Part shown: one piece after another, positions 34,992 through 46,450 of the stretch
How the letters are laid out: each line of letters starts with the position of its first letter
Position numbering within the stretch: the stretch's first letter is position 1
Notes under the pieces: model-generated
Seen by the model: only the letters and a program-made list of their open reading frames with translations
The model's database searches: none
What the model was told of the DNA's origin: nothing
Translations under genes and position numbers: made by a program
Origin: Archivesica marissinica
Taxonomy: Eukaryota; Mollusca; Bivalvia; Venerida; Vesicomyidae
DNA: 64,000 nucleotides
Reading direction: 5' to 3'
Assembly: GCA_014843695.1 (NCBI GenBank)
Contig: CM026400.1
Coordinates: 31,973,225 to 32,037,224, forward strand

Positions 34992-36488
34992 GGTTATTGT
35001 TTTGATGTTCAACAGAAGAGGGCACCACCCGCCTCGGAGTCCTACCAGGGAACGCAGTTTAGAGGTGGTATTCCTACCTCTAGCGTTAATGCTACTCTTC
35101 TGTCATACTCTACTGATAGTAGAGGAAACTGTGATCCTGCCAGTAACTGGACAGTCACACAGATCCCCTATTTATCCATCGATTAACCCGTTAAGCCGCC
35201 GCTCATAAGAATCTACTTTAAGAAAGGAAAAAAGGTAGTCAACACACGGTTTGTATCTGACGATACATAGATAGTAAGAAAGATAGGCAGATAAGTTTTT
35301 CGATTCCAGAGCAAGGCACGACTAGCCGATTGTCTAGGCCCGGGCCCAACCCAGACGCCACGTCTATCCGAAGCCAGGGTCGAAGTAGTGTGTTAGGAGC
35401 TGGAGATCCCTGAGCCCCCTCAACTACCAGAATCCCTATTTCCGGTTTACGGGTCGCCACCTACGGCAAACTGGTGGCGTCTGTTTTATCAGGGGATTTC
35501 ACCCCAACCATCACAGACGTAAAATGATCTATATATTGTATCCCTACAGAAAAGGGGTTAATCGATTTGTTTCAAAATGTTTCGTAAGCTAGGTGAAGGC
35601 CTAAACATACTACTAGTTAGATGATACATTGGAGTACGGTTAGATGATACATTGGAGTACTGAACTATTTGGAAGATGTTACGTGGATATTCCGTGTGAA
35701 AAATATTTCAAATAATCAAACAGTGGGATAAAATTTGTTCCCAATTTTGTATAAATTGTGCATAGTGATACGAGAATAGAAAATGTGAAACGTACACAAC
35801 ACAAATGGTATTAAATACAGATGAATGTTACAATCTTCGTCCCGTGCGCGACCCACAGGCACAAATGGTAAACAAATGAGCATTGTTAATATATGATATA
35901 GCAAGGATAGAGAGAAAAGACATACATGCAGGGTTTGGGAAGGGAAAAATATTTACCTAAAGAGATTTAATTTATTTAAAATCATTTATTTATATTTTTG
36001 TTAAACCTAGTTTGTTTTTTTCGTTTGTTTTGTTCATTTGTTTTTGTTTAGTTTTATTGTTCGTGTGTTTGAAATCATAACAGTATAGTATTACGATATT
36101 TTAAACATAAGTTTAATAACTTAGAAAGTTTTTTTTTTTGTATTTAATTTCTCAGTTTTAATGGTTATATTTTTATATTTTCTAACGCGTTTTACATTTC
36201 AGTTATGTGGTATATTTATTTTTCAAGACTTTATTTAGTTTTAGGATATGTATTTGAATTTAAATTTTAGAATATGTTTTTGGTGGAACGCGGTCGGCTG
36301 GTTTCGTGGGAGTTTTACCCAACCTGCACACCAGCCAGGCAGCAGTGAATTTCTTTTGCCCCCAGCCGCTGGGGCGGTTATTTTATTGAATGAAAAGTAA
36401 AAGTTGGCTATATGTACATTCAACTGAATTATCTATGCATGTTTGAAATATTAAGCACAGTCTAGCAAAAATAGAGTACCTCTACATA

Positions 36489-36690
36489 CATGCAATTATT
36501 AATAAAATATATTGATAACATTGTTTTTGTAGGCTTTGGGGATGGGGGGGGTGTCATTATTCTATAAGGGGGGTCATTATTCTATAATAGAATATGGACC
36601 CGTGGGTCACTTTTTCCTATACAATAATGACCCCCCCCCTCGCTACAAAAACAATGTTATCAATATATGTTATTAATAATTGCATAAGCT
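36489..36690. mobile_element. Foldback element with C/G-run core
   Basis: Arms of about 45 bp pair: gataacattgtttttgtag (36513-36531) and its inverse ctacaaaaacaatgttatc (36643-36661), extending outward to tgcaattatt. The centre contains ggggtcattattctataa and caataatgacccccccc. The centre uses the same words as the satellite that begins 450 bp downstream. Confidence 0.8.
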
Positions 36691-37124
36691 ATAAAATTAA
36701 CAATAAAATTATATTGAATTTATGTATGAAAAAAGACATACACTCAACTTAATTGGTATTTGAAACCATGCAGCTCAAAATAAATACCATAAAATAGCAC
36801 AGTACTAACCATGATTCTTATCATATTCATGCATGTAATTTGTTCTCTTAAACTTTCCTGAAAATGTGTACACTTATATAATATGCTGTTAACAATTATA
36901 ATTCTGACTGGTGTGGCTAACTAAAATGTTGCCACAGGTGTGAATATCCCCATAATAAAGCAATAAAACCTTATTATTCCTATGTTACATGTTTTATATC
37001 ATTCATAATACATAATATTTTATTATTGTATGAGCATAATACATAATATTTTATTATTGTATGAGTAAGGACAGATAACATTATGTTTTATAACGTATGC
37101 CTCCCAGTGCACGAAACTGTTCCA

Positions 37125-38830
37125 TGCCATAGAATAATGACCCCCCTGTATATTAACTATATGAGTGAAGGGGGTCACTTTTCCATGCCATAGAATAATG
37201 ACCCCCCTGTATATTAACTATATGAGTGAAGGGGGTCACTTTTCCATGCCATAGAATAATGACCCCCCTGTATATTAATTATATGGGTGAGGGGGGTCGC
37301 TTTTCCATGCCATAGAATAATGACCCCCCTGTATATTAACTATATGAGTGAACCCCCCTGTATATTAACTATATGAGTGAAGGGGGTCACTTTTCCATGC
37401 CATAGAATAATGACCCCCCTGTATATTAACTATATGAGTGAAGGGGGTCACTTTTCCATGCCATAGAATAATGACCCCCTGTATATTAACTATATGAGTG
37501 AGGTGGGTCACTTTTCCATGCCATATAATAATACCCCCCTGTATATTAACTATATGAGTGAAGGGGTCACTTTTCCATGCCATAGAATAATGACCCCCCT
37601 GTATATTAACATATTGCCCCCCTGTATATTACTATATGAGTGAAGGGGGTCACTTTTCCATGCCATAGAATAATGACCCCCCTGTATATAACTATAATGA
37701 CCCCCTGTAATTAACTATATGAGTGAGGTGGGTCACTTTTCCATGCCATAGAATAATGACCCCCCTGTATATTAACTATATGAGTGAAGGGGGTCACTTT
37801 TCCATGCCATAGAATAATGACCCCCCTGTATATTAACTATATATGACCCCCCTGTATATTAACTATATGAGTGAAGGGGGTCACTTTTCCATGCCATAGA
37901 ATAATGACCCCCCTGTATATTAACTAAATGAGTGAAGGGGGTCACTTTTCCATGCCATAGAATAATGACCCCCCTGTATATTAACTATATATGACCCCCC
38001 TGTATATTAACTATATGAGTGAAGGGTGGTCACTTTTCCATGCCATAGAATAATGACCCCCCCCCAGTATATTAACTATATGCCGATAATAATGAGTGAA
38101 GGGGGGTCACTTTTCCATGCCATAGAATAATGACCCCCCTGTATATTAACTATATATGACCCCCCTGTATATTAACTATATGACTGAAGGGGGTCACTTT
38201 TCCATGCCATAGAATAATGACCCCCCTGTATATTAACTAAATGAGTGAAGGGGGTCACTTTTCCATGCCATAGAATAATGACCCCCCTGTATATTAACTA
38301 TATGACTGAAGGGGGTCACTTTTCCATGCCATAGAATAATGACCCCCCTGTATATTAACTATATATGACCCCCCTGTATATTAACTATATGACTGAAGGG
38401 GGTCACTTTTCCATGCCATAGATGACCCCCCTGTATATTAACTATATGAGTGAAGGGAGTCACTTTTCCATGCCATAGAATAATGACCCCCCCCCTGTAT
38501 ATTAACTAAATGAGTGAAGGGGTCACTTAACCATGCCATGAAATAATGACCCCCCCTGTACATTAACTATATGTGTGAACGGGGGGGTTCACTTTTCCAT
38601 GCCATAGAATAATGAGCCCCCCCCTGTATATTAACTAAATGAGTGAAGGGGTCACTTTTCCATGCCATATAATAATGACCCCCATGTATATTAACTATGA
38701 GTGAAGGGGGGTCACTTTTCCATACCATAGAATAATGACCCCCCTGTATATTAACTATATGAGTGAAGGGGGTCACTTTTCCATGCCATAGAATAATGAC
38801 CCCCCCTGTATATTAACTAAATATTAACTA
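37125..38830. repeat. 61-bp satellite with a hairpin in every unit
   Basis: About 25-28 units of roughly 61 bp, each with tgacccccctgtatattaac, tatatgagtgaagggggtca and cttttccatgccatagaata. The gaccccc and gggggtc blocks in a unit can pair as a 7-bp stem with a loop of about 24 nt. Truncated units (for example near 37345, 37610, 37850, 38000, 38155) show repeated slippage at the same point. Variation in C and G run length may partly be consensus error. Confidence 0.95.
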
Positions 38831-38930
38831 TACGTGAAACGTGTACCCAGATTTGGGGTAGTAGAAAATATATCTACTAGACTTGTATCCATAATTTATT
38901 TACATTTTGTCTTGAACATATTTAAATGTG

Positions 38931-39158
38931 GAAGTCGTGATAGCGCAGTGGATGCGTGTTCGCTTCGCTTCAGGTGCGAAAGGTCCGGAGTTCGAGCCCC
39001 ACTAGGTGCCGTTACGATTGTGCCCTTAGGCAAGGCATTTAAACTACACGTTGCATCTTCTCTTTCCCTCGTGGCGATGGATTCCATCAGGAATGAGGTC
39101 TCGAGAGTGATTAATATAAGTTGAAATAACTTGTTTCGCAATCGAGCTGAAATAAATT
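38931..39158 (+). mobile_element. SINE family 4
   Basis: Head gaagtcgtgatagcgcagtg with B box gagttcgagcccc, body gcccttaggcaaggcattta and ctcgtggcgatggattccat, tail acttgtttcgcaatcgagct. Its tail resembles that of family 2 (acttgcttcgcaatcgttgt), so the two families probably depend on the same LINE. Confidence 0.85.
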
Positions 39159-39394
39159 TGTATAAACTAACATATTTAAAGATCTGGACGTCTTTCTCCG
39201 TCTGAATTTGCAAGTTATGGTCGTGTCCATTATCGACATTGCAGGACAACATGAACAGTTTATAGAAAGAAGTTGCGTATAAATTTTGTGATGTATGTGA
39301 CATTTGAGTGTTGGGTAGTTATCCCGTTTCGGCTATAGGTGAGCCGAAAATCTAAAGGAAATTTGGTAATAAATGCAGAAGTAAAAACCGTGTT

Positions 39395-39672
39395 TTGGTT
39401 AGCACGCTACGCTCGCTTGCCAATGTAACACGGCTTCGATCCTCTTGAGATGGTACAGTGGTCGCCAGATCGGACAGGTGGGTTTTCGCCACGTACTCCG
39501 TGTCCTCCGCAATTGTTGTAAAATAAATACAGTTTAAATTTGTCTAGTTTAAACCCACATGTCCGATCTGGCGACCACCGTACCATCTCACATACTTCCC
39601 GGTAGAGGATCCGAACCCGGGTTGCATTGGTGAGAAGCGAGCGTGCTAACCACTGCGCTAATCGGACAGCCT
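39395..39672. mobile_element. Two SINE family 2 fragments, tail to tail
   Basis: 39395-39533 is a plus-strand copy with a damaged B box (cggcttcgatcct); 39541-39672 is a minus-strand copy lacking its tail. Both contain gatggta and cgccagatcgg, so the pair forms an imperfect palindrome. 39673-40100 shows no gene. Confidence 0.75.
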
Positions 39673-40104
39673 TAATTTGTCATCTAGCTGTGATCCGACA
39701 GCATTCCTGTTTACCCAAAAAAATGAAGTTGCAATGTACGCGAGTGTCCGGTTTTTATACTAGCAACTTTAATAAAAGCGATGTATGCACATTCATTTCA
39801 TTGCCTTATGATTGTTTACGGAGTCGAATGAAAAAAAATATTCTAGTCAAAATATTATTTTTCAACAATATTCAAATACATTAATTAAGAACTGTAAGTA
39901 TTGATAATACTGGTATTCTATTGAATAGCAACTGCTAGGAAACTGGTGATACTCTGGTTTAAACTGGTGACACTCAGGTTGGAACTGGTGACTCGTACAC
40001 GACGACCTCCTACATTGGTCCTGCAATCTGTGTGTGTTGTCATATGGTAAAATGATGGACACCAGACCATGAATAAATTGCATGATTGGTCATTGCAATA
40101 CTGG

Positions 40105-41545
40105 TTGCAACCTAGGAGGAGACGCGGGTTGCAACCTAGGAGGAGACGCGGGTTGCAACCTAGGAGGAGACGCGGGTTGCAACCTAGGAGGAGACGCGGG
40201 TTGCAACCTAGGAGGAGACGCGGGTTGCAACCTAGGAGGAGACACGGGTTGCAACCTAGGAGGAGACACGGGTTGCAACCTAGGAGGAGACACGGGTTGC
40301 AACCTAGGAGGAGACACGGGTTGCAACCTAGGAGGAGACACGGGTTGCCTAGAGGAGCACGGTTGACCTAGGAGGAGACACGGGTTGCAACCTAGGAGGA
40401 GACACGGGTTGCAACCTAGGAGGAGACACGGGTTGCAACCTAGGAGGAGACACGGGTTGCAACCTAGGAGGAGACACGGGTTGCAACCTAGGAGGATACA
40501 CAGGTTGCAACCTAGGAGGATACACGGGTTGCAACCTAGGAGGAGACACGGGTTGCAACCTATGAGACACGGGTTGCAACCTAGGAGGATACACAGGTTG
40601 CAACCTAGGAGGATACACAGGTTGCAACCTAGGAGGATACACAGGTTGCAACCTAGGAGGATACACAGGTTGCAACCTAGGAGGATACACAGGTTGCAAC
40701 CTAGGAGGATACACAGGTTGCAACCTAGGAGGAGACACAGGTTGCAACCTAGGAGGAGACACGGGTTGCAACCTAGGAGGAGACACGGGTTGCAACCTAG
40801 GAGGAGACACGGGTTGCAACCTATGAGGAGACACGGGTTGCAACTTAGGAGGAGACACGGGTTGCAACCTAGGAGGAGACACGGGTTGCAACCTAGAAGG
40901 AGACACGGGTTGCAACCTAGGAAGAGACACGGGTTACAACCTATGAGGAGACACGGATTGCAACCTAGGAGGAGGCACGGGTTGCAACCTAGGAGGAGAC
41001 ACGGGTTGCAACCTAGGAGGAGACACGGGTTGCAACCTAGGAGGAGACACGGGTTGCAACCTAGGAGGATACACGGGTTGCAACCTAGGAGGAGACACGG
41101 GTTGCAACCTAGGAGGAGACACGGGTTGCAACCTAGAAGGAGACACGGGTTGCAACCTATGAGGAGACACGGGTTGCAACCTAGGAAGAGACACGGGTTG
41201 CAACCTATGAGGAGGCACGGATTGCAACCTAGGAGGAGGCACGGGTTGCAACCTAGGAGGCACGGATTGCAACCTAGGAGACACGGGTTGCAATCTACGA
41301 GGAGACATGGGTTGCAATCTAGGAGACACGGGTTGCATCCTAGGAGGAGACACGGGTTGCAGCCGATGAGGAGACACGGGTTGCAACCTATGAGGAGACA
41401 CGGGTTGCAACCTATGAGGAGACGCGGGTTGCAACCTAGGAGACGCGGGTTGCAACCTATGAGGAGACACGGGTTGCAACCTATGAGGAGACACGGGTTG
41501 CAACCTAGGAGGAGACACGGGTTGCAACCTAGGAGGAGACAGTAT
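40105..41545. repeat. 24-bp minisatellite, about 60 units
   Basis: Unit of 24 bp containing gttgcaacctaggaggagac and then acgg, with variants gacgcgg, tacacgg or tacacagg and aacctatgag. Because 24 is a multiple of three and the unit has almost no stops, five frames stay open: 571 codons on the minus strand (GCNPCLLL repeats) and 452 on the plus strand (QPRRRHGL repeats). No start, splice or homology evidence favours any of them, so I do not call a gene. A relic of the unit lies at 43425-43460. Confidence 0.95.
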
Positions 41546-41670
41546 TTATCTAAGTATGACAGTCTAATATGGATTGCTAGTTTGTGTTTATCTAAGAATG
41601 ACAGTCTAATATGGATTGCTAGTTTGTGTTTATCTAAGAATGACAGTCTAATATGGATTGCCAGTTTGTG
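41544..41670 (+). repeat. 42-bp tandem repeat, 3 units
   Basis: Unit of 42 bp containing tttatctaagaatgacagtc and ggattgctagtttgtg, directly abutting the 24-bp array. Confidence 0.95.
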
Positions 41671-42077
41671 GGTGATCATTTTGATTTCACTGTATTCAAC
41701 CTGTATGCCCAGCTTGGGACAATATTTACCAATCACTAAGTAGGCTAACGTTAATATTTTGTTACAATAGAAGCCACCTTTCCAATAGGAGCCCCCCCCA
41801 CACACACCATTTTTCAGAAGACGGAGATAATAAAAGTGCTCTTTTTCTAAAGAGTTGTGCGTTCAAACCGAAAGTAGGACTATTTCTTAGTCCTATAAAT
41901 AGACTATTTCCATGAAATACGCATTTACGTAGATAATTATGATCGTATGATCATCATCTCATCCAGCACTTGATTTTCAGAAAATGTCAGGCTCCTTCAC
42001 TCCGATGATTCATATTTTTGGAAAATACTTGCTTGTAAAATGTTAATAGACGACAAATATACTGAATCCCAACAGAA

Positions 42078-42815
42078 ACGGCGCCTTAGAAAAAATATAG
42101 GCAACTTTGATATTCCGTAAAGAAAGAATACGACTCATTAACGTTACTGTTTTGGCAATGTTTTTATTTAAAGCGACAAAATATCAGTGAAAACGCAAAT
42201 TTCTACAGAATGTAATTTTCTATTATATGGTATAATTTGTTTCCAAATATTTTCCTTAAAAGCATGGTATCTCAACTAAGAAACACAAGTCGTATGGTAT
42301 CTCAACTAAGAAACACAAGTCGTATGGTATCTCAACTAAGAAACACAAGTCGTATGGTATCTCAACTAAGAAACACAAGTCGTGTACGCGGTTTGTCGAC
42401 ATAAATAAATAATGTTAATAGGTTCGTAATACAACGCGTGTATCCTGAATGGCACGATTTATGGTACACATTTACCGTTATATCTCACATTTGTGCATAT
42501 GCATATTTATAGACTAATAATAATTAAATTAACTCTAGACGACAGTATCACGCGTTTAGTATTGACTACAGTGACAAACAAACGCCAATGCAAAGAGCAT
42601 GATGACCTTTATATGAAATCCTACTTTCATTTTTGAGAGTTTGTAGACCACAAACGCACTGTTTATTGATTCAATGTTAGTGTTCGAATGTTTTCGGAAG
42701 AATTTGTAGTAGCAATGCATTGATTGATACGTGAAAAAATGCATTTTATTTGCTTTCTGTGATGTAATGTCGCTTTAACGGAATATCAAATGTGCCTATA
42801 TTGTTAATCTAAAAA
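42078..42815. mobile_element. Element of about 740 bp with inverted ends
   Basis: The left end aactttgatattccgtaaag (42101-42120) pairs with the right end ctttaacggaatatcaaat (42773-42791); the pairing extends outward through tataggc/gcctata to ttag and the gcc/ggc ends. Inside are four perfect 30-bp units (42265-42384, core atggtatctcaactaagaaa) and a diverged copy of the satellite flank (42600-42720). No coding capacity; probably a non-autonomous DNA element. Confidence 0.6.
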
Positions 42816-43130
42816 GGCATAAAGAATTTTACCTATAAGGCACTGTTTCTTTTTGGTGTTAGTATATATACACGTTATCTCATATAACACGCAGCATTCA
42901 TTTCTTTATCGTCAGATGAGTTGCTAGTCCAAATAGTTAAGACTTGAAATATAGGACATTTTACTATCCAGGCATTTTTCAAATAACAGAACATTTTTTT
43001 ATGTAGAGGTCTTATTTAAAGGACTAATGAGTTGCCTACTTTAACGAAGTACATCCAGGAACAGTAATAGCCAGGTATGTGGGATTGTTTAATTTATAAT
43101 AAACAGTACCTAAATATGTAATACTAACAG

Positions 43131-43410
43131 ACGGATCTGTAGTCCAGTGGTAACACACTGGACTGGTAATCCAGGGATCGCAGGTTCGATCCCCGTCTGA
43201 CCCTAATAAAATGAACAGTCTTTCAGATGGGACGTTAAACCGAGGTCTCGTGTCGGTGCTTTACACCGTGCACGTAAAAGAACCAGAGGAGATTCTGGAA
43301 TGGGTCTCTGTCTGTATCATGCACTATCCTCCAAAAATCTAAAATAACTATCTCTTCAGGAGGCGTCGCTCATATGGGCAACCGGTAGCGACGATAAATA
43401 AACGTAAACA
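43131..43410 (+). mobile_element. SINE family 1, best-preserved copy
   Basis: Complete: A box tagtccagtggtaacacac, B box ggttcgatccc, body gatgggacgttaaaccgagg, tail ggcaaccggtaacgacgat with one change. A useful reference copy for the family in this window. Confidence 0.92.
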
Positions 43411-43739
43411 AACAAAATATTTCAACCTAGGAGACACGCATTGCAATTGCAACCTAGGAGATGATGTTTAGGGAATTTTACGACATATTTCCTGGGAATA
43501 ATGGCACATAGGGTGTAATTCTCACGTCCAAATATTTAGACTTGAAAAATGTGACATTACTATATAATAACAGAAACTGTTTTATGTAGAGATTTTATTG
43601 TAGAAATATACAGGCTTGAGCTGGAATCCAGAAATAGTCCATGTCCAGCAGGGGTGTGGTATTATACTATTATACTGGGCAGGGTTTCATGTTATTGTCA
43701 ACATGTTTGCATTTAATTACTAAAGTATGCACTTTATAA

Positions 43740-44090
43740 TTAATACACATTCACTCAATACATTATCCGAGTGTGTATTATGCAGAGTGAGTATTCAATC
43801 GTCCTATTACATATTTATACACATTCACTCAATACACTATCCGAGTGTGTATTATGCAGTGTGAGTATTCAATCGTCCTTCTATTACATATGTATATACA
43901 TTCACTCAATACACTATTCGAGTATGTATTATGCAGAGTGAGTATTCAATCATCCTTCTATTTAGTTTAAACATATTTTATTTCCCAATATAATACATAT
44001 TGAACAATGCATACACCACGCATAATCAGAATACAGAAACAGGATTAGAATGGAAGACAGAGTGAGTATTCAATCATCCTTCTATTACAT
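43740..44090 (+). repeat. 77-bp upstream repeats of copy B
   Basis: Three units at 43740-43965 (core cgagtgtgtattatgcagag), then a 100-bp dispersed insertion (43962-44063, twin at 21137-21242), then a partial unit directly before the splice acceptor. The insertion therefore lies within the putative promoter or first intron. Confidence 0.85.
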
Positions 44091-44107
44091 ATTTATATGT
44101 AATAATG

Positions 44108-44125
44108 ATTTTCTTGTTGTTTCAG
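44108..44125 (+). promoter_or_regulatory. 3' splice site in the 5' UTR of copy B
   Basis: attttcttgttgtttcag ends at 44125, followed by exon sequence agagcgatac and the ATG at 44159. Identical in units A and C. Confidence 0.7.
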
Positions 44126-44158
44126 AGAGCGATACAAATCCAATAACACGTTCCGAAA

Positions 44159-45589
44159 ATGGCCAGCAAAAACCTCGAGTCAGATTTCTTTAATGAGGAC
44201 ACTACACACGGTTATATTAAAAGATTAATGTATAAAAAATATCTGCAAGCCTATATTGCCAAAACGCAATCTGTAAATAGATACAGAACCGTTATAATTG
44301 ATGGATTTGCAGGAGCTGGCCGCTATGGGAACAAATGGCCAGATGCTATCGAGAGCTATGGTTCTCCACTCATTGCTGTAATGGTAGCACTTCGGTTCCT
44401 TAGCCGAACATTGGGAGAAGAAAATATCGTCTTTGGTCCGCCGCCATCAGTCACAGGATCAGAACCTGAACTTGAAATGGAAATGAATGCACTTGAAATC
44501 AACACATCTGATATACGGCCGGACGATATTGTTCTTAAAGACTTTGCCATTTCCCTATTCTTCATAGAAGACAGCATTGACAATTACACGAAACTCAAAT
44601 GGAATGTGAAACAACTCCTCATATACTTTATGGGGAGGTATTTTCCCGACACAACGTACTCAGAGCACCAAATATCTGATGGAAATGGTGTGCTTCACAG
44701 AATAACAGCTGTTGGTATTCAGATTGCAATATTCCAAAGGAAGTTTAAAGACTTTGTTCCACCTAGTGGACTGTCGGAAGGGAATATACGTAGTCTTACT
44801 TTCCTGGATCCTTTTGGATACTCGTATACGCCGATGCAACACGTTGCACGGTTTGCGTCTGGGAGAGGAAAGGAATTGTTCATCAACTTTATGAGCAGTT
44901 ATGTGAATCGCTTTGTTTCAAGAAGCAAATATGCTGTTGTCGATCTGTATGGTATAACTGTCCAATCTTATGCACGTGAACAATTTCTTGCACACCATGA
45001 GGAGGAGAACATGTCGCAAGATGATATAACAGTCGAGTTTGTGAAACATGTAATTTTCTTCAACAGTGATCCAATACATGGAAGGCGTGTAAATAATGTA
45101 CAGAAATGCGCGGAAAACTACGAACAGTTTCTGAAGACGAAAACAGGAAGTGAATTTGCGCTCTCATTTGAGGTAAGAGGAAAGAAAAACGCAATCATAT
45201 ATCATATGATTCATATCACGAATCATCGCAAAGGACTAGAAGCTATGAAGGAAGCAATGAATAGATGTTCACAAACAGAAGGCCAGATGACCATGTCCGA
45301 CTTTAATATCCTCAAGAAGGGACACGAGCTAAACCTTGGCAATTGTGATGACCAAAACAAAGTTGCGGATGTTATTTTTAATAATTTCGCTGGACGAGAA
45401 AATGTTCCTATAGGTATAGTAAGCAACTTTGTATGGCTAGACACCCCATATGTATATCGGAAGAAACCGCTTAAATTTCTACAAAAGAACGGAAGGATAA
45501 CCAAGGTTCAGGACAACGATGGACAATCACAGAAGCGAAAACATACATTTCCGGATCACACCAAGTGGCTCATTTCTTTTGCAGGCTAG
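44159..45589 (+). CDS. TcmP-like protein (copy B), 476 aa, intact
   Basis: Same length and domain order as the minus-strand copy at 12559-13989: VIIDGFAGAGRYG and GSPLIAV near the N-terminus, LTFLDPFGYS and LFINFMSSYVNRF in the middle, GSEFALSFEVRG and GLEAMKEAMNRC next, then a winged-helix-like end with FVWLDTPYVY and LKFLQKNGRI. A two-residue insertion near residue 100 and a one-residue deletion near 280 distinguish it from copy A. Substitutions cluster at about residues 95-185 and 255-300 and in the last 70 residues, and are overwhelmingly amino-acid changing, while residues 1-60 and the motif blocks are almost unchanged. Expression is plausible: an intact frame, a spliceable leader, no premature stop. 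The enzyme activity, if any, is unknown; the Rossmann-type start suggests S-adenosylmethionine or another nucleotide ligand, by family inference only. Confidence 0.78.
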   Translation: MASKNLESDFFNEDTTHGYIKRLMYKKYLQAYIAKTQSVNRYRTVIIDGFAGAGRYGNKWPDAIESYGSPLIAVMVALRFLSRTLGEENIVFGPPPSVTGSEPELEMEMNALEINTSDIRPDDIVLKDFAISLFFIEDSIDNYTKLKWNVKQLLIYFMGRYFPDTTYSEHQISDGNGVLHRITAVGIQIAIFQRKFKDFVPPSGLSEGNIRSLTFLDPFGYSYTPMQHVARFASGRGKELFINFMSSYVNRFVSRSKYAVVDLYGITVQSYAREQFLAHHEEENMSQDDITVEFVKHVIFFNSDPIHGRRVNNVQKCAENYEQFLKTKTGSEFALSFEVRGKKNAIIYHMIHITNHRKGLEAMKEAMNRCSQTEGQMTMSDFNILKKGHELNLGNCDDQNKVADVIFNNFAGRENVPIGIVSNFVWLDTPYVYRKKPLKFLQKNGRITKVQDNDGQSQKRKHTFPDHTKWLISFAG

Positions 45590-46010
45590 AAGCCCAATAT
45601 GTTAAACCACACAACGGACGGCTTAAACTCGTGCATCAAAGGAGATATAGAATCTGGCAACTGTGATCACCAAAACAAAGTTATTTTGAAATATGTTGCT
45701 GGACAAAAAAATGTTGGTATATATATATAGTAAGTTCATTTATTTTGCGTCGCCACGATAATTAAGTATTCTGCCACGGTTCGCAACAATTCGGCTGATC
45801 GGTTTTTCTCAACAATTTTATATTTACTTTATTAAAAAGACAACATATTATAACATTGCGACATGAATATTGTTTCACAAGCTTCGATTATAGACGCAGA
45901 CATCCGCATCGGTGCCTACAAGCTCGTGTGTATATAGACAGAAACAGGACGGAACAACCGAGGAGATCGATAAACTGACAACGCGACGGCGTAGCCTCAT
46001 TTATCCGAGA
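45590..46010 (+). pseudogene. Gene relic and 3' flank of copy B
   Basis: 45650-45730 repeats, in decayed form, the stretch of the gene around codons 405-425 (ggcaactgtgatcaccaaaa, then ttgctggacaaaaaaatgtt). The following 45730-45960 is almost identical to 12210-12435 of unit A and to 57410-57620 of unit C. No gene. Confidence 0.7.
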
Positions 46011-46017
46011 ATAGTCA

Positions 46018-46450
46018 TCAACTGGCAACGTGATGATGTATTCTCGTGCATCTGAGGAGATATAGAAACTGACAACGTGATGGCAGCGTAATATCGTGCA
46101 TCCGAGGAGATATAGAAACTGACAACGTGATGGCAGCGTAATATCGTGCATCTGAGGAGATATAGAAACTGACACCGTGATGGCTGCGTAATATCGTGCA
46201 TCTGAGGAGATATAGAAACTGACAACGTGATGGCGTAATATCGTGCATCTGAGATATAGAAACTGACAACGTGATGGCGTAATATCGTGCATCTTGAGAT
46301 ATAGAAACTGACACCGTGATGGCGTAATATCGTGCATCCGAGGATATATAGAAACTGACATCGTGATGGCGGCGTAATATCGTGCATCTGAGAAGATATA
46401 GAAACTGAAAACGTGATGGTGTAATCTCGTACATCTGAGGAGATATAGAA
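46018..46450 (-). repeat. 47-bp minisatellite, about 9 units (unit B)
   Basis: Unit with gaggagatatagaaactgac and aacgtgatggcgtaatatcg, lengths about 43-50 bp with an extra gcagc in several units. Unit A has about one copy and unit C eleven. The sequence aggagatatagaatctggca directly after the TcmP-like stop codon (45642-45661) is related, so the array appears to have grown out of the gene's own 3' flank. The overlapping minus-strand frames up to 157 codons are repeat artefacts. Confidence 0.92.

Larger units (their letters stand above)
29905..36372 (-). mobile_element. LINE with RNase H domain, copy 1
   Basis: A nearly full-length non-LTR retrotransposon on the minus strand: 5' UTR (about 35013-36372), ORF1, ORF2, and a 3' UTR ending in a short A tail (29893-29905). 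The domain order, CCHC ORF1 then APE endonuclease, RT and RNase H, fits the I/Nimb side of the non-LTR tree; the exact clade is not certain. The second copy (47811-53828) matches closely throughout, which dates both insertions as recent. A 450-bp block at 35805-36257 is absent from copy 2. The 5' UTR contains a 22-bp direct duplication (gttagatgatacattggagt) near 35618-35660. Confidence 0.92.

Noticed and set aside
40090..41805. 571-codon Cys/Leu-rich frame on the minus strand
   Set aside because: Translation of a 24-bp minisatellite with at least four other open frames; no supporting signals.
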